64,000 bases of DNA from Microcoleus asticus IPMA8 (GTDB lineage: Bacteria > Cyanobacteriota > Cyanobacteriia > Cyanobacteriales > Microcoleaceae), in the NCBI RefSeq assembly GCF_013179805.1, contig NZ_SRRZ01000005.1:1-64000 (forward strand). The letters are read 5' to 3'. Under the pieces are notes generated by a model. The model had not been told where the DNA came from. It ran no database searches and worked only from the letters and a program-made list of their open reading frames with translations. Positions 45,907 to 54,704 of this stretch are shown here, piece by piece. How positions within the stretch are numbered: the stretch's first letter is position 1; each line of letters opens with the position of its first letter. The position numbers and the translations under genes were made by a program.

Positions 45907-46635
45907 ATGACTACTGATACTGCTCCCAAGATCCTCGTTGTGGATGATGACCCGTCCATCCGCACTCTAGTTCATCGTTTTTTAACTCAGAAATATCAAG
46001 TAGATTCGGCAGCAGATGGCGAGACGGCTTTAGAATTGTTTGAGAAATTCAAGCCACTGCTAGTAGTTCTTGATTGGAATTTGCCGGATACTACAGGCTA
46101 TCTCCTCTGCCAGGAAATGCAGCGCCGTACTAATGTTTTTGTGGTAATGCTAAGCAGCCGCACCGACGAAGCTGATAAAGTTAAAATCATGTCCGCCGGT
46201 GCTGATGACTATATCTGCAAACCTTTTGGTCTGGCCGAGTTAGCAATTCGTATAGAAGTTGTGTTGAGACGCATGAGACCTGTTACTCCATCGCGTATTG
46301 TATTCGATCGATTCGCGATCGATTCAGCGCGTCGGGAAGCAACACTCAACGATCGCATTATCAACTTAACAGCCTTGGAATTTAATATCTTGTATTTGTT
46401 GGCAAGTCATTCCGGTGAATCTTGGAGTCGCCAACAGCTAATCGAAAAAATCTGGGGGTGGAACTGCGACGACACAGGAGAAGACCAACTTGTTACCGTA
46501 CATATTGGTCAGATTCGCAAGAAAATGATTCAAGCTGATGCTACGGGGTCGCAGTTTATTAAAACTGTTCGGGGTTACGGTTACAGGTTCGAGCCGCCCT
46601 CGCGCATGGCAATGGCAAATTGCCAATTTATCTAG
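45907..46635 (+). CDS. OmpR/PhoB-family response regulator
   Basis: A 242-residue DNA-binding response regulator. The REC domain (ILVVDDDPSIRTL, phospho-Asp in LVVLDWNLPDTTGY near residue 53, switch Lys in YICKPFGLAEL) is joined to a Trans_reg_C winged helix (LTALEFNILYLLA, VTVHIGQIRKKM, FIKTVRGYGYRF). It is possibly co-transcribed with the anti-sigma-like gene upstream. A GTG at 45904 is one codon before the ATG; the ATG is preferred. No cognate kinase gene is adjacent. Convergent repeats follow. Confidence 0.92.
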   Translation: MTTDTAPKILVVDDDPSIRTLVHRFLTQKYQVDSAADGETALELFEKFKPLLVVLDWNLPDTTGYLLCQEMQRRTNVFVVMLSSRTDEADKVKIMSAGADDYICKPFGLAELAIRIEVVLRRMRPVTPSRIVFDRFAIDSARREATLNDRIINLTALEFNILYLLASHSGESWSRQQLIEKIWGWNCDDTGEDQLVTVHIGQIRKKMIQADATGSQFIKTVRGYGYRFEPPSRMAMANCQFI

Positions 46636-46643
46636 GCGACGGA

Positions 46644-46798
46644 GGACACGGCAATGCCGTTTCCCTACCCCAAAATGAGCGTAGCTTGCGGGGCGGAACG
46701 CCATCGCCCTTGATGAGATATGCAACCATCGCCTGATTAATTGTAGGGACACGGCAGTGCCGTGTCCTGGATAACGGAGGACACGGCAATGCCGTTTC
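46644..46798. repeat. three copies of the ACACGGCAxTGCCGTGT repeat
   Basis: Copies at 46644-46663 and 46780-46796 read GGACACGGCAATGCCGTTTC. The copy at 46748-46766 is the perfect hairpin GACACGGCAGTGCCGTGTC. The two degenerate copies share the same GTTTCCCTACC tail, so one is probably a duplicate of the other. They lie between convergent genes and may stop transcription. Confidence 0.8.
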
Positions 46799-46820
46799 CC
46801 TACCGAAGATATCCTAGTTT

Positions 46821-47786
46821 TTAGCCGCCCCAAACCTTCTTTAAAACCTCTTGAGGAGAGATGTCCGCCATTTTGCCAGTAGGAGATTTAATGCCCAGAA
46901 ATCGATCGCTCTTGGGCAGCAATTTCGCCGGTTCAGTCGGGCCGAACAAAGCTATTGTATAAGTTTGAACCGCCACAGCTAAGTGCATCGGCGCACTGTC
47001 AGTACATATCATCAAATTAGCAGCAGCAATGGTAGCAGCCAACTTGCCGACATCATCCGGCGAGATAACTTTTACATTCGGACATAACTCGACTAACTTT
47101 GTCACGAAGTCTGCATCTTCGGGGCCTTTCACAACAACAACGGGCAAATTCGGCTGCCGCTGCTGACAATCTTCAATTATTTGCTTCCAGTTGTCTGTAG
47201 GGTAAATTTTGTCAATACCTTTAGACACAGCTAATTGACTGGAACCGCCGTGAATTAGAATGTAACCGCTTTCTTTTACCCCCAACCGCTGCTGTTCGGC
47301 TTCCGCCCACTGAATGTCCTGTTTTGGTACATTAATTGCGATCGGCGGACAAGCATTTTTAATGTTAAATCCTTGCAGCAAATCGTGGTACATTGAAGCG
47401 GCGTACTGTTCAGTTTTGAGCGGTACAGCAGCGGTGAGAAATCGAGCGCCGTTGGTTCCCGAATAGCCAACTCTCTGCGGAATGCCGGTCAGCCACAGCA
47501 GCAGCCCTACAGTCCACCGCTGGCCTAGGGAAATAACTGCTTCGTATTCGCGATCGCGAATTACGCCCAGTAAATTGCCCAAATCTGCCATAGCGTTGCG
47601 GTCTTTGAAATTGTACGTCAAGACTTCTTTGACGGATTTGCAGACTCGGTAAGCGCCCTTCGCCCTCGGTTCCACGATGACATCAATTTGCGCCTCTGGA
47701 TAAGACTGCTTGAGGTCGTCGAGGGTGGGGAAAAATAAAATTTGGTCGCCAATCCCGCCTGGGACAAGTGCTAGTATTCGCATCAT
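46821..47786 (-). CDS. glycosyltransferase family 9 protein
   Basis: A 321-residue GT-B fold glycosyltransferase of the ADP-heptose:LPS heptosyltransferase type. Motifs: N-terminal ILALVPGGIGDQILFFP (donor-site loop with GGIGD) and C-terminal ICTDSAPMHLAVAVQTYTIA followed by LFGPTEP, both diagnostic of family 9. It acts in cell-envelope polysaccharide assembly; the sugar is not predictable. The start is ATG at 47786 (a second ATG follows at once). It is transcribed alone, convergent with the OmpR regulator. The GmhB-like phosphatase at 37201-37782 may serve the same pathway (inference). Confidence 0.88.
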   Translation of the reverse strand: MMRILALVPGGIGDQILFFPTLDDLKQSYPEAQIDVIVEPRAKGAYRVCKSVKEVLTYNFKDRNAMADLGNLLGVIRDREYEAVISLGQRWTVGLLLWLTGIPQRVGYSGTNGARFLTAAVPLKTEQYAASMYHDLLQGFNIKNACPPIAINVPKQDIQWAEAEQQRLGVKESGYILIHGGSSQLAVSKGIDKIYPTDNWKQIIEDCQQRQPNLPVVVVKGPEDADFVTKLVELCPNVKVISPDDVGKLAATIAAANLMICTDSAPMHLAVAVQTYTIALFGPTEPAKLLPKSDRFLGIKSPTGKMADISPQEVLKKVWGG

Positions 47787-47952
47787 AAACGATCGGCTAT
47801 TATCTATCGAGGTAGCTCTCAGCGATCGGTCTTCAGCTATCAGCTTATAGTATTTCTAGACATTAAAAGCTACTGGCTGACAGCTAAACAACTGACCCAA
47901 AAGTACAGGACGCTCTTAATATATACCTAGTTGGGTTAAGAACGGTTAGTTA

Positions 47953-48645
47953 ATGCACTTATTAATTCCTGCCGCGGGTTCGGGGCGACGGATGGGGAGT
48001 CAGCGGAACAAACTGCTGCTGACTTTGCTGGGAAAACCTTTGCTGAGTTGGACTTTGGCTGCTGCTGAAGCTTCGCAGCACATTAGCTGGATTGGCATCA
48101 TGGGCCAGCCAGACGATTTTCCTGATTTTAAAGCAATTGTGAGCGATTTATCTTTGGCTAAGCCCGTGGAACTGATTCAAGGTGGCGCCACCAGGCAAGA
48201 ATCAGTTTACAACGGTTTGCAGGCTTTGCCGCCCAATGCCGATCGAGTGTTGATTCACGACGGCGCGAGGTGTTTGGCAACTGCTGAATTGTTCGATCGA
48301 TCTGCCGAGGCCCTCTTGACCTGTCCGGGCTTGATTGTCGCCGTCCCGGTCAAGGATACGATTAAGGTCGTAGATGAGCGTCGGATCGTGCGAGACACGC
48401 CAGACAGAAGCAATTTGTGGGCAGCCCAGACTCCCCAAGGATTTGAAGTGAAATTGTTAAAGCAGTGTCACGAAGAAGGGCGACAGAAAGGTTGGGAAGT
48501 TACCGACGATGCGGCTTTGTTTGAAAAATGCGGTTTACCAGTGCAAATTGTGGAGGGAGAAGAGACGAATTTGAAAGTCACAACGCCCGTAGATTTAGCA
48601 CTAGCTGAATTTATTCTGCGGCAGAGAACAGAGCAGAGTAAATAG
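47953..48645 (+). CDS. ispD: 2-C-methyl-D-erythritol 4-phosphate cytidylyltransferase
   Basis: This is the third enzyme of the MEP pathway; it joins CTP and MEP to CDP-ME for isoprenoid, carotenoid and chlorophyll side-chain synthesis. At 230 residues it has the normal length. Motifs: LIPAAGSGRRMGSQRNK (CTP loop with the Arg/Lys pair), RVLIHDGARCLA and PVKDTIKVVD; WAAQTPQGF near residue 155 is diagnostic. The start is ATG at 47953. It is followed by hairpin repeats that may terminate it. Confidence 0.95.
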   Translation: MHLLIPAAGSGRRMGSQRNKLLLTLLGKPLLSWTLAAAEASQHISWIGIMGQPDDFPDFKAIVSDLSLAKPVELIQGGATRQESVYNGLQALPPNADRVLIHDGARCLATAELFDRSAEALLTCPGLIVAVPVKDTIKVVDERRIVRDTPDRSNLWAAQTPQGFEVKLLKQCHEEGRQKGWEVTDDAALFEKCGLPVQIVEGEETNLKVTTPVDLALAEFILRQRTEQSK

Positions 48646-48665
48646 AATTTATTGACTATTTTTAA

Positions 48666-48733
48666 GAACGGGCGAAATGCCCGTTCCACAATCAAGAATC
48701 TGTTAGTTGTGGAACAGGCATCTTGCCTGTTTC
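48666..48733. repeat. paired GAACxGGC hairpin repeats
   Basis: GAACGGGC/GCCCGTTC (48666-48686) and GGAACAGGCATCTTGCCTGTTTC (48712-48733) belong to the same family as the hairpin at 3518-3538. They separate ispD from the Uma2 gene. Confidence 0.8.
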
Positions 48734-48772
48734 TTATGTTATCTTAGAAAGATCATACCTGGAAGTAAACAT

Positions 48773-49423
48773 ATGATTTCTGTTGCGCCGATCGCACCAC
48801 CGTTACTCATAGGCGAACAGCGGGTGGTGTTTAGAAATATTACTTGGCAAGGTTATCAACAACTGCTCAAGATTTTTGGCGATAAACGAGCAGCTACATT
48901 GATATTCGATCGAGGGACTTTAGAAATTACCATGCCTTTAGAAGAACACGAATTTTCGGCACGCTTAATCGAGTTTTTGATTCGGATTTTAGTGAAAGAA
49001 CTAGGTTTGAAAATTAAAACAATGGGTTCGACAACCCTCGATCGATCGGACTTAGAGCGCGGTGCAGAACCAGATAATGCCTATTACATCCAAAATCAGC
49101 CCCTCGTAGCCGGTCGTACAGTTGATTTAGCCACAGATCCGCCACCCGATTTAGTAGTGGAAATAGATATCACCCATACCGATATTAACAAGCCTGCTCT
49201 CTATGCCAGTATGGGAGTACCGGAGTTTTGGCGTTACAATGGTAGAGAATGGCGAATTTATAAGCTAGAGAACGATGAGTATTTGGAAGTATCGGTCAGC
49301 CCCACTTTTCCGATACTTCCGAAGTCCAAGCTCTACGAATTTTTGGCAGCAGCGCAGCTAGATGAGGTAGAAGCAGAGGTGAATTTACGCAACTGGGTGA
49401 GAGAGATGGCGAAATCTAACTAG
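48773..49423 (+). CDS. Uma2 family (DUF820) putative endonuclease
   Basis: A 216-residue protein of the Uma2/DUF820 family, widely expanded in cyanobacteria and with a PD-(D/E)xK-like nuclease fold. Visible: FDRGTLEITMPLEEHE (the conserved first part of the domain), PPPDLVVEIDITHTDINK (the Asp/Glu of the core, near residue 122) and YASMGVPEFWRYN. The catalytic-type residues appear intact. An in-frame ATG at 48707 lies inside the repeat; the ATG at 48773 begins the usual MISVAP-like N-terminus. The in vivo role of the family is not established. Confidence 0.85.
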   Translation: MISVAPIAPPLLIGEQRVVFRNITWQGYQQLLKIFGDKRAATLIFDRGTLEITMPLEEHEFSARLIEFLIRILVKELGLKIKTMGSTTLDRSDLERGAEPDNAYYIQNQPLVAGRTVDLATDPPPDLVVEIDITHTDINKPALYASMGVPEFWRYNGREWRIYKLENDEYLEVSVSPTFPILPKSKLYEFLAAAQLDEVEAEVNLRNWVREMAKSN

Positions 49424-49500
49424 CGAATTGGGCATTGGCGGTCGCCAGATTACGAGCTTCATCAGACCGTAAGTTCAAGAGAGAGAGTTTTCCTGTTTCG

Positions 49501-50238
49501 TTAGTAAGGGCTTGCTGTTGGTCTGACAATAATTTCGCTAACATCAACATCGTCAGGTTGTTCGATCGCAAATACAATCGATCGCGCGATCGCAGCCGCA
49601 GGAATAGCTATTTTGCGGAATTCTTGCATTCCCAATATTGCAGCTTCATCGCTGATGCTCTCGGCTAACTCAGACTCCGTTACTCCAGGAGAAATCACCG
49701 TCACCCGAATGTCGCCCCCAACTTCTTGTCTCAATCCTTCTGAGATTGCTCTAACGGCAAATTTAGTAGCACAGTAAACAGCAGCAGTAGGAGAAACCGC
49801 GTGTCCGCCGATCGAGGAAAGATTGATAATCTGACCAGATTTTTGTGCTTTCATCACAGGAAGTGCCGCCGCGATGCCGTACAAAACACCTTTGATATTG
49901 ACATCAATCATGCGATCCCATTCCTCAACTTTCAGTTGTTCGAGTGCAGATAGGGGCATGACGCCAGCATTGTTAATCAGGACATCAACGCGATCGAACT
50001 TGCTTTGGGCAAATTGAACGAGATCCTCCATTTGACTGCGCTGAGTCACATCTAGAGCCTGGTATTCGACTGTTCCACCCTCCGCACGAATGTCCTTGGC
50101 GATCGCTTCTAGGCGATCGGTGCGACGTGCACCTAAAACAACTTTTGCACCTTTTTTGGACAGCAACTTAGCGGTGGCTTCACCGATTCCGCTACTGGCT
50201 CCAGTGATCAGAACAACTTTATTTTCTACGTTCAACAT
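49501..50238 (-). CDS. short-chain dehydrogenase/reductase
   Basis: An NAD(P)-dependent oxidoreductase of the classical SDR family, 245 residues. The cofactor loop is LITGASSGIGEA and the NNAG motif is NNAGVMPL. The catalytic residues are Ser in INLSSIGGH and Tyr-Lys in YCATKFAV. The PGxxxT-like ISPGVTESEL follows. An Arg in GARRTDRL favours NADP. It is the second gene of a minus-strand pair, 33 bases after the other SDR gene, and the pair is divergent from an AraC regulator. The substrate is unknown. Confidence 0.9.
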   Translation of the reverse strand: MLNVENKVVLITGASSGIGEATAKLLSKKGAKVVLGARRTDRLEAIAKDIRAEGGTVEYQALDVTQRSQMEDLVQFAQSKFDRVDVLINNAGVMPLSALEQLKVEEWDRMIDVNIKGVLYGIAAALPVMKAQKSGQIINLSSIGGHAVSPTAAVYCATKFAVRAISEGLRQEVGGDIRVTVISPGVTESELAESISDEAAILGMQEFRKIAIPAAAIARSIVFAIEQPDDVDVSEIIVRPTASPY

Positions 50239-50271
50239 GGTTGTTTTTCCTGTTATTGAGGTTGACTTGAA

Positions 50272-51039
50272 TTAAATAAACTGACCGCCAGAGACTTCGA
50301 TTCTCTGTGCATTCACCCATCTGTTGTCTTCCGATAGCAAAGCCGCGATCGCACCGCCGATATCATCAGGAAGACCGACGCGGCCCAAGGCAGTTTGCGA
50401 AGCGATAAAGCTGTTAATCTCAGGATTGTCACGCACCGCACCGCCATTGAAATCCGTTTCAATTGCGCCTGGGGCTACCACATTCACAGCAATCTGTCTG
50501 TGTCCCAGTTCTTTCGCCATGTATCGGGTCAAAACTTCGATCGCTCCCTTCATGCTTGCGTAAGCTGCATAGCCAGGTAAAGCAAAACGGGCAAGCCCAG
50601 AGGAAATATTGACTATCCGTCCTCCATCATTGATTAAAGGAAGAAGTTTCTGCGTGAGGAAAAAAACGCCCTTCAGATGAATATTCATCAAGCGATCGAA
50701 ATCATCTTCCGTCGTATCAGCAAAAGACGCATAAACACCAACACCAGCATTATTGACGAGGAAATCAAAATGCTCTGTCTGCCATTTGTCTTGAAGTGAC
50801 TGCTTGACTTGTTCCGCGAAACCGTCAAAGGTTTTAGTGTTTGAAGTATCCAGTTGCAGGGCAACGGCTTGAGCTCCGATATCGGCGATCGCAGATACGA
50901 CATTTTTCGCATCCTCATCGCTGTTGTTATATGTCACGATGACATCGACTCCTTTTTTGGCAAGGGTCAAAGCCGTATTTTTGCCAAGTCCTCGGCTCGC
51001 CCCTGTTACCAATGCGATTTTTTTCTTGTCTTGGGTCAT
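50272..51039 (-). CDS. short-chain dehydrogenase/reductase
   Basis: A classical SDR of 255 residues. It has LVTGASRGLGKNT (cofactor loop), NNAGVGVYAS, Ser in VNISSGLARF, Tyr-Lys in YASMKGAI and the C-terminal GGQFI of FabG-like proteins. It is the first gene of the SDR pair; its start is ATG at 51039. The divergent AraC-type gene begins 177 bases away, and a shared regulatory region is likely. The substrate is unknown, possibly an aldehyde or keto compound. Confidence 0.9.
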   Translation of the reverse strand: MTQDKKKIALVTGASRGLGKNTALTLAKKGVDVIVTYNNSDEDAKNVVSAIADIGAQAVALQLDTSNTKTFDGFAEQVKQSLQDKWQTEHFDFLVNNAGVGVYASFADTTEDDFDRLMNIHLKGVFFLTQKLLPLINDGGRIVNISSGLARFALPGYAAYASMKGAIEVLTRYMAKELGHRQIAVNVVAPGAIETDFNGGAVRDNPEINSFIASQTALGRVGLPDDIGGAIAALLSEDNRWVNAQRIEVSGGQFI

Positions 51040-51215
51040 TGCCTTATCCTTTTACTGTTTCATTCAGATGTGTTCATCCTATGAGTAAAAGCAAGGGTTT
51101 TGAATACACAGACCTCGCAATTTATTGCCTAATCCTCCAAAGCCCTAGTTTAGGAATGGCTCAAGATGCTCTATGATGAGCAAAAGGAAATGGTTAAATC
51201 AATCAAAAAACTAGC

Positions 51216-52151
51216 ATGGCGATTGAAATGCTCAACCAAGTAATAAATCAAGATGCGATCGCTAATCAGTGTCAAGAACTGGCGGGATTGCTAACTCGGC
51301 ACACCGACGGCAAGGGAAATGGTTTTCATAAAACAGACATAGACAAACTGGAATTTATGCGAGAATCTTCTGTTTCCGCCGCACTGCACGGTGTCTATCA
51401 ACCTATTCTCGCCATCGTCATTCAGGGCAAAAAAGAAGCCTTGCTGGGTGAGGAAACCTATCGTTATGGCGCGGCTCAATATCTTGCGATCTCAGTTGAT
51501 TTACCTCTGAGTGGATTTGTTGTAGAAGCAACTCCAGACAAACCGTATTTAGGATTCAAGCTGAATTTAGACCCACGCCAACTCTGCGATATTATCACTG
51601 CCCAAACCCAGCCAAGCGCAAGCAAGAAAGAAAACTCTGTCAGAGGCTTATTCGTCAGCAATGCCGATGCGCCGTTGCTCGATTGCGCCCTCAGACTGAC
51701 ACGACTTTTGGATACGCCGCAGGATATCCCGATGCTGGCACCGATGATTATCCGCGAAATCTATTATCGTCTTTTAATGGGTGAGCAAGGCGAAGCTGTC
51801 CGCCAAATCGCCACATCTGGCAGCAATATGCAGCGCATCGCCGAGGTACTCAAACTGATTAAAACTGATTTTGCAAAACCGATGCGGGTTGAGGATTTGG
51901 CAGGACAAGCCAATATGTCTCCTTCATCTTTCCATCACCATTTCAAGGGAGTTACATCGATGAGTCCACTTCAATATCAAAAGCAATTAAGACTATTAGA
52001 AGCACGTCGCCTGATGCTTGCTGAAAACTCCGATGCGGCAAATGCTGCCTATCAGGTGGGTTATGAAAGCCCCTCACAGTTCAGCCGCGAATACTCTCGT
52101 ATGTTTGGTGCGCCGCCGATTAAAGACATTGAGCGTTTGCGTACTGCTTGA
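51216..52151 (+). CDS. AraC-family transcriptional regulator
   Basis: A 311-residue regulator. The N-terminal AraC_N-type domain (about 20-190) precedes a C-terminal double HTH (MRVEDLAGQANMSPSSFHHH, then AAYQVGYESPSQFSREYSRM). It is transcribed divergently from the two SDR genes and so probably controls them in response to a small molecule. The layout (AraC_N regulator facing SDR genes) recurs in many bacteria as a transferable unit. The start is ATG at 51216. Confidence 0.9.
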   Translation: MAIEMLNQVINQDAIANQCQELAGLLTRHTDGKGNGFHKTDIDKLEFMRESSVSAALHGVYQPILAIVIQGKKEALLGEETYRYGAAQYLAISVDLPLSGFVVEATPDKPYLGFKLNLDPRQLCDIITAQTQPSASKKENSVRGLFVSNADAPLLDCALRLTRLLDTPQDIPMLAPMIIREIYYRLLMGEQGEAVRQIATSGSNMQRIAEVLKLIKTDFAKPMRVEDLAGQANMSPSSFHHHFKGVTSMSPLQYQKQLRLLEARRLMLAENSDAANAAYQVGYESPSQFSREYSRMFGAPPIKDIERLRTA

Positions 52152-52210
52152 GCGTAACTGTTTCGACTATATTGGTTTTGTTCCGTTAATACAAGTGGAG
52201 GATGAAAGCA

Positions 52211-52534
52211 ATGGAATATAGCGGTACATGGCGGATCGCAGAGATGGCAATGTGGGATAGTGATTATTTGGACATGGAAGTTGAAGCCTATATCGAGATT
52301 GATGAAACAGGTTCAGGAGAATTTCAATTCGGTTTAGTATCAGGTCAAATTGACGGCGAAGTCGTAAAAGATGGAAAGGATCAGCGATTTGAGTTTACAT
52401 GGGACGGTAATGATGAGAACGATCCTGCATCTGGTAGCGGTTGGCTCAAATTAAAGGATAAAAACTCGGTAGATGGTCGAATCAAATTGCACCAAGGCGA
52501 CAGTTCTAGTCTTGTTGCAAAACGCATGAAATAG
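52211..52534 (+). CDS. hypothetical beta-rich protein
   Basis: A 107-residue acidic protein, predicted mostly beta, starting MEYSGTWRIAEMAMWD. An in-frame ATG lies at 52202, but the GGAGG site is adjacent to it. The ATG at 52211 has proper spacing from GGAGG and is preferred. It has no signal peptide and no membrane segment. Proteins with a similar opening occur as conserved hypotheticals in bacteria, but the function is unknown. It follows the AraC gene by 59 bases. Confidence 0.7.
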   Translation: MEYSGTWRIAEMAMWDSDYLDMEVEAYIEIDETGSGEFQFGLVSGQIDGEVVKDGKDQRFEFTWDGNDENDPASGSGWLKLKDKNSVDGRIKLHQGDSSSLVAKRMK

Positions 52535-52579
52535 GCAATCAGCGATCGCACTATTGGTTGCGCGATTTTTTTGATCGCA

Positions 52580-52613
52580 GATGAACGCAGATAAAATACC
52601 ATCTGCGTTCATC
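52580..52613. terminator. hairpin between convergent genes
   Basis: GATGAACGCAGAT pairs with ATCTGCGTTCATC, 13 bp, with an 8-base loop. It lies between the plus gene ending at 52534 and the minus LysR gene ending at 52689. It has no T-run, so its action is uncertain. A related sequence without its pair (ACGCAGATGAA) appears at about 31052. Confidence 0.6.
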
Positions 52614-52688
52614 TGTGTTCCGAAGCTGATATCTGCGGTAACAAAATCCAAATCTAACCAATAACCAATAACAACTGACTTAGGTTTC

Positions 52689-53621
52689 TCATGAAGGATT
52701 AATCGCAAACTCGCCCTCACTATCAACCTCTGCCGCACTTGTCACTACATCCAAAAACGCAAACACGGCCGGAACTAACAGCGCATCCCTCAAAACAGCC
52801 ACCCCAATTACTCTCTCAAAATCCGCCGGCAAACTGCAAACTTTTACCGAAGCAGGTATCGGTTCTGCGGCCAAACGGGGCAGAATTGCTGTACCCAAAC
52901 CTTGCATCACCATACTGACAATAGTTGAATCTTCGCTGAGTTCGTAACCGATATTTAAGGGAAACCCGGAAGTTGTCAAATATTTGCGAAGCGGTATCGA
53001 ACAAGGATTTTCGGCCGGCTGCAAAATCAGGGGATAGTTCGCTAATTCTTCCCAGGTAATCTTAGCACTTTTACATTGTCCGTTCGGCGGCAGCAACACA
53101 ACATATTTATCCCGCAAAATTTCTCTAGTTTCAAATTCATTAGAGATGGGAAGAGAGACAAAGCCGATGTCTGCTTTGCCCGAGCGCAAAGCTTCTTCCA
53201 CAGCTTGAGTATAATAAACTTCGGTAATGGTGACCGCAATTTTGGGAAAGCAACTGCGAAATTTAGCAATAATACCCGGTAGGATATGAGTTGCGACACT
53301 CCGAAAAGTAACTATCCGTACCTGGCCTCCCTGCAAGCCTTTTTCTAAATCCGCTTCTTTGACCATCATTTCTAAGGCGCAGGCTATTTGACGCCCGTGA
53401 AGCAGCACCCTTTCCCCCACCGGCGTCAGTTGAGCACCGTGTCGCCCCCGGTGGAACAGTTGCACTCCCAATTCTGTTTCTAAAGAGGCGATGGCGTGGC
53501 TGACTGCGGATTGGGACAGTTCCAATTGCAAAGCCGCCTCGCTAAAGTTTTCACAGTCTGCTACTGCTAGCAAAGCCTGAATTTGAGAGAATTTCATCCG
53601 CCGCGTATTGATTTCGTTCAT
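52689..53621 (-). CDS. LysR-type transcriptional regulator
   Basis: A 310-residue regulator. An N-terminal winged HTH (MKFSQIQALLAVADCENFSEAA, LELSQSAVSHAIASLE) and a C-terminal periplasmic-binding-type effector domain (about 95-300) have the usual layout and length. The ATG at 53621 (MNEINTRRMK) is chosen; an upstream frame to 53645 is possible. The divergent small gene starts at 53882, so the 260 bases between may hold its operator. The target and effector are unknown. Confidence 0.9.
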   Translation of the reverse strand: MNEINTRRMKFSQIQALLAVADCENFSEAALQLELSQSAVSHAIASLETELGVQLFHRGRHGAQLTPVGERVLLHGRQIACALEMMVKEADLEKGLQGGQVRIVTFRSVATHILPGIIAKFRSCFPKIAVTITEVYYTQAVEEALRSGKADIGFVSLPISNEFETREILRDKYVVLLPPNGQCKSAKITWEELANYPLILQPAENPCSIPLRKYLTTSGFPLNIGYELSEDSTIVSMVMQGLGTAILPRLAAEPIPASVKVCSLPADFERVIGVAVLRDALLVPAVFAFLDVVTSAAEVDSEGEFAINPS

Positions 53622-53881
53622 AGCGTTTGTGCCAGTAGTACCCAAATTGTCACAAGGGCTTCGATCTATCGATTTTATTCATACAACCTATGCAAGCAAT
53701 GCTTTGATTGTCAATGGTCGCAGAGTTAAAGTTAATTTATCAGGCAACAGATAGACTTTAACCAAACTTGCACGACAACAATATTGTGCTGTATTTGCGA
53801 TGAAAACATGGCATATTTCAGCTATTATTTGTAATTTTTTGGTGCAATTTTTGGAGTATTTATAACTAAAAGGTGTTGGCT

Positions 53882-54175
53882 ATGTCTACTGGCAAAAATC
53901 AGATCGATACCCCAAAAATGAAAGTTTTTTCGATGGCCGATCGAGCAAAACCTTCCGAAAAACAGAAAGGGCAATCGCTCTTTTGGGTTATGAATCAAAT
54001 TTGGCAGTTTTTCATAGTCGCCACTGCTGGCCCAGACGAGCTAAGAATTTGGCAAACCTCAGATAATGATGGTAACACTTGGTGGCACGGTTGCGATCGA
54101 GCTACAGGTCGCTCTACTTGTGTGGCAACTGAGGATGAAATGCGCGCTTGGCTCGATCGGCGTTACTGCCAATAG
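53882..54175 (+). CDS. hypothetical protein, tryptophan-rich
   Basis: A 97-residue protein of unknown function. A basic N-terminus is followed by a hydrophobic segment (LFWVMNQIWQFFIVA) and a conserved-looking block GPDELRIWQTSDNDGNTWWHGCDRATG and MRAWLDRRY. The start chosen is ATG at 53882 (AAAGG upstream); a GTG three codons earlier is possible. It is divergent from the LysR gene and so may be its target. Confidence 0.65.
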   Translation: MSTGKNQIDTPKMKVFSMADRAKPSEKQKGQSLFWVMNQIWQFFIVATAGPDELRIWQTSDNDGNTWWHGCDRATGRSTCVATEDEMRAWLDRRYCQ

Positions 54176-54338
54176 TCGATTGTCGCTTGTATGGAACCGG
54201 GTTTATTTAGGTTGTTTGCCGTCATCAAAGGAATTGGTGAATCCGCCGCTACAAAATTTGGCAAATGCAAAGATTTCAGTGATGAGGCAATAATTGTGAA
54301 TTTTTGATTTTTGATGGTTTAATTTCAAAGGAGATACT

Positions 54339-54623
54339 ATGCTTCAAAGAATTTCCGAGTTAGCAGCGCCCGTTAGCGGAGCCCTCGAAGAGGATCGCAT
54401 TATTCTAATGGAAAATGAGGTATACAGATTGCCTCAAACTCATCGAGAACTTCAAGTTTTGTCAGGAACTGCTTGGATCACGCTTGACCAACAGGACATC
54501 ATTTTGCAAAGCCAGGAAAAAGCATCGCTTCCACCTAGCAAAAACTTTGCTGTCATATCCGCTCTCAACAATATGCCGCTGATTCTGACAGTCTGGCAAG
54601 ACAAAAACCCAGCCAGAACCTAG
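54339..54623 (+). CDS. DUF2917-type small protein
   Basis: A 94-residue protein with the short cupin-like pattern of DUF2917: LQVLSGTAWITLDQQDIIL, then LPPSKNFAVISAL. The start is ATG at 54339 with AAAGGAGA upstream. It is unlikely to be an enzyme: the two His ligands of active cupins are absent. It is preceded and followed by unrelated small genes. The function is unknown. Confidence 0.75.
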   Translation: MLQRISELAAPVSGALEEDRIILMENEVYRLPQTHRELQVLSGTAWITLDQQDIILQSQEKASLPPSKNFAVISALNNMPLILTVWQDKNPART

Positions 54624-54704
54624 GGATTGAGAAAAAATTCGGCAGGAGCACCCCAAAAAGCTCTATCTTAATAGTTATCACTTGGCTATTGGAGGACTCG
54701 ATCG

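Noticed and set aside
54066..54293. Second frame overlapping the tryptophan-rich protein
   Set aside because: It is out of frame with the better gene and has no start signal or domain.
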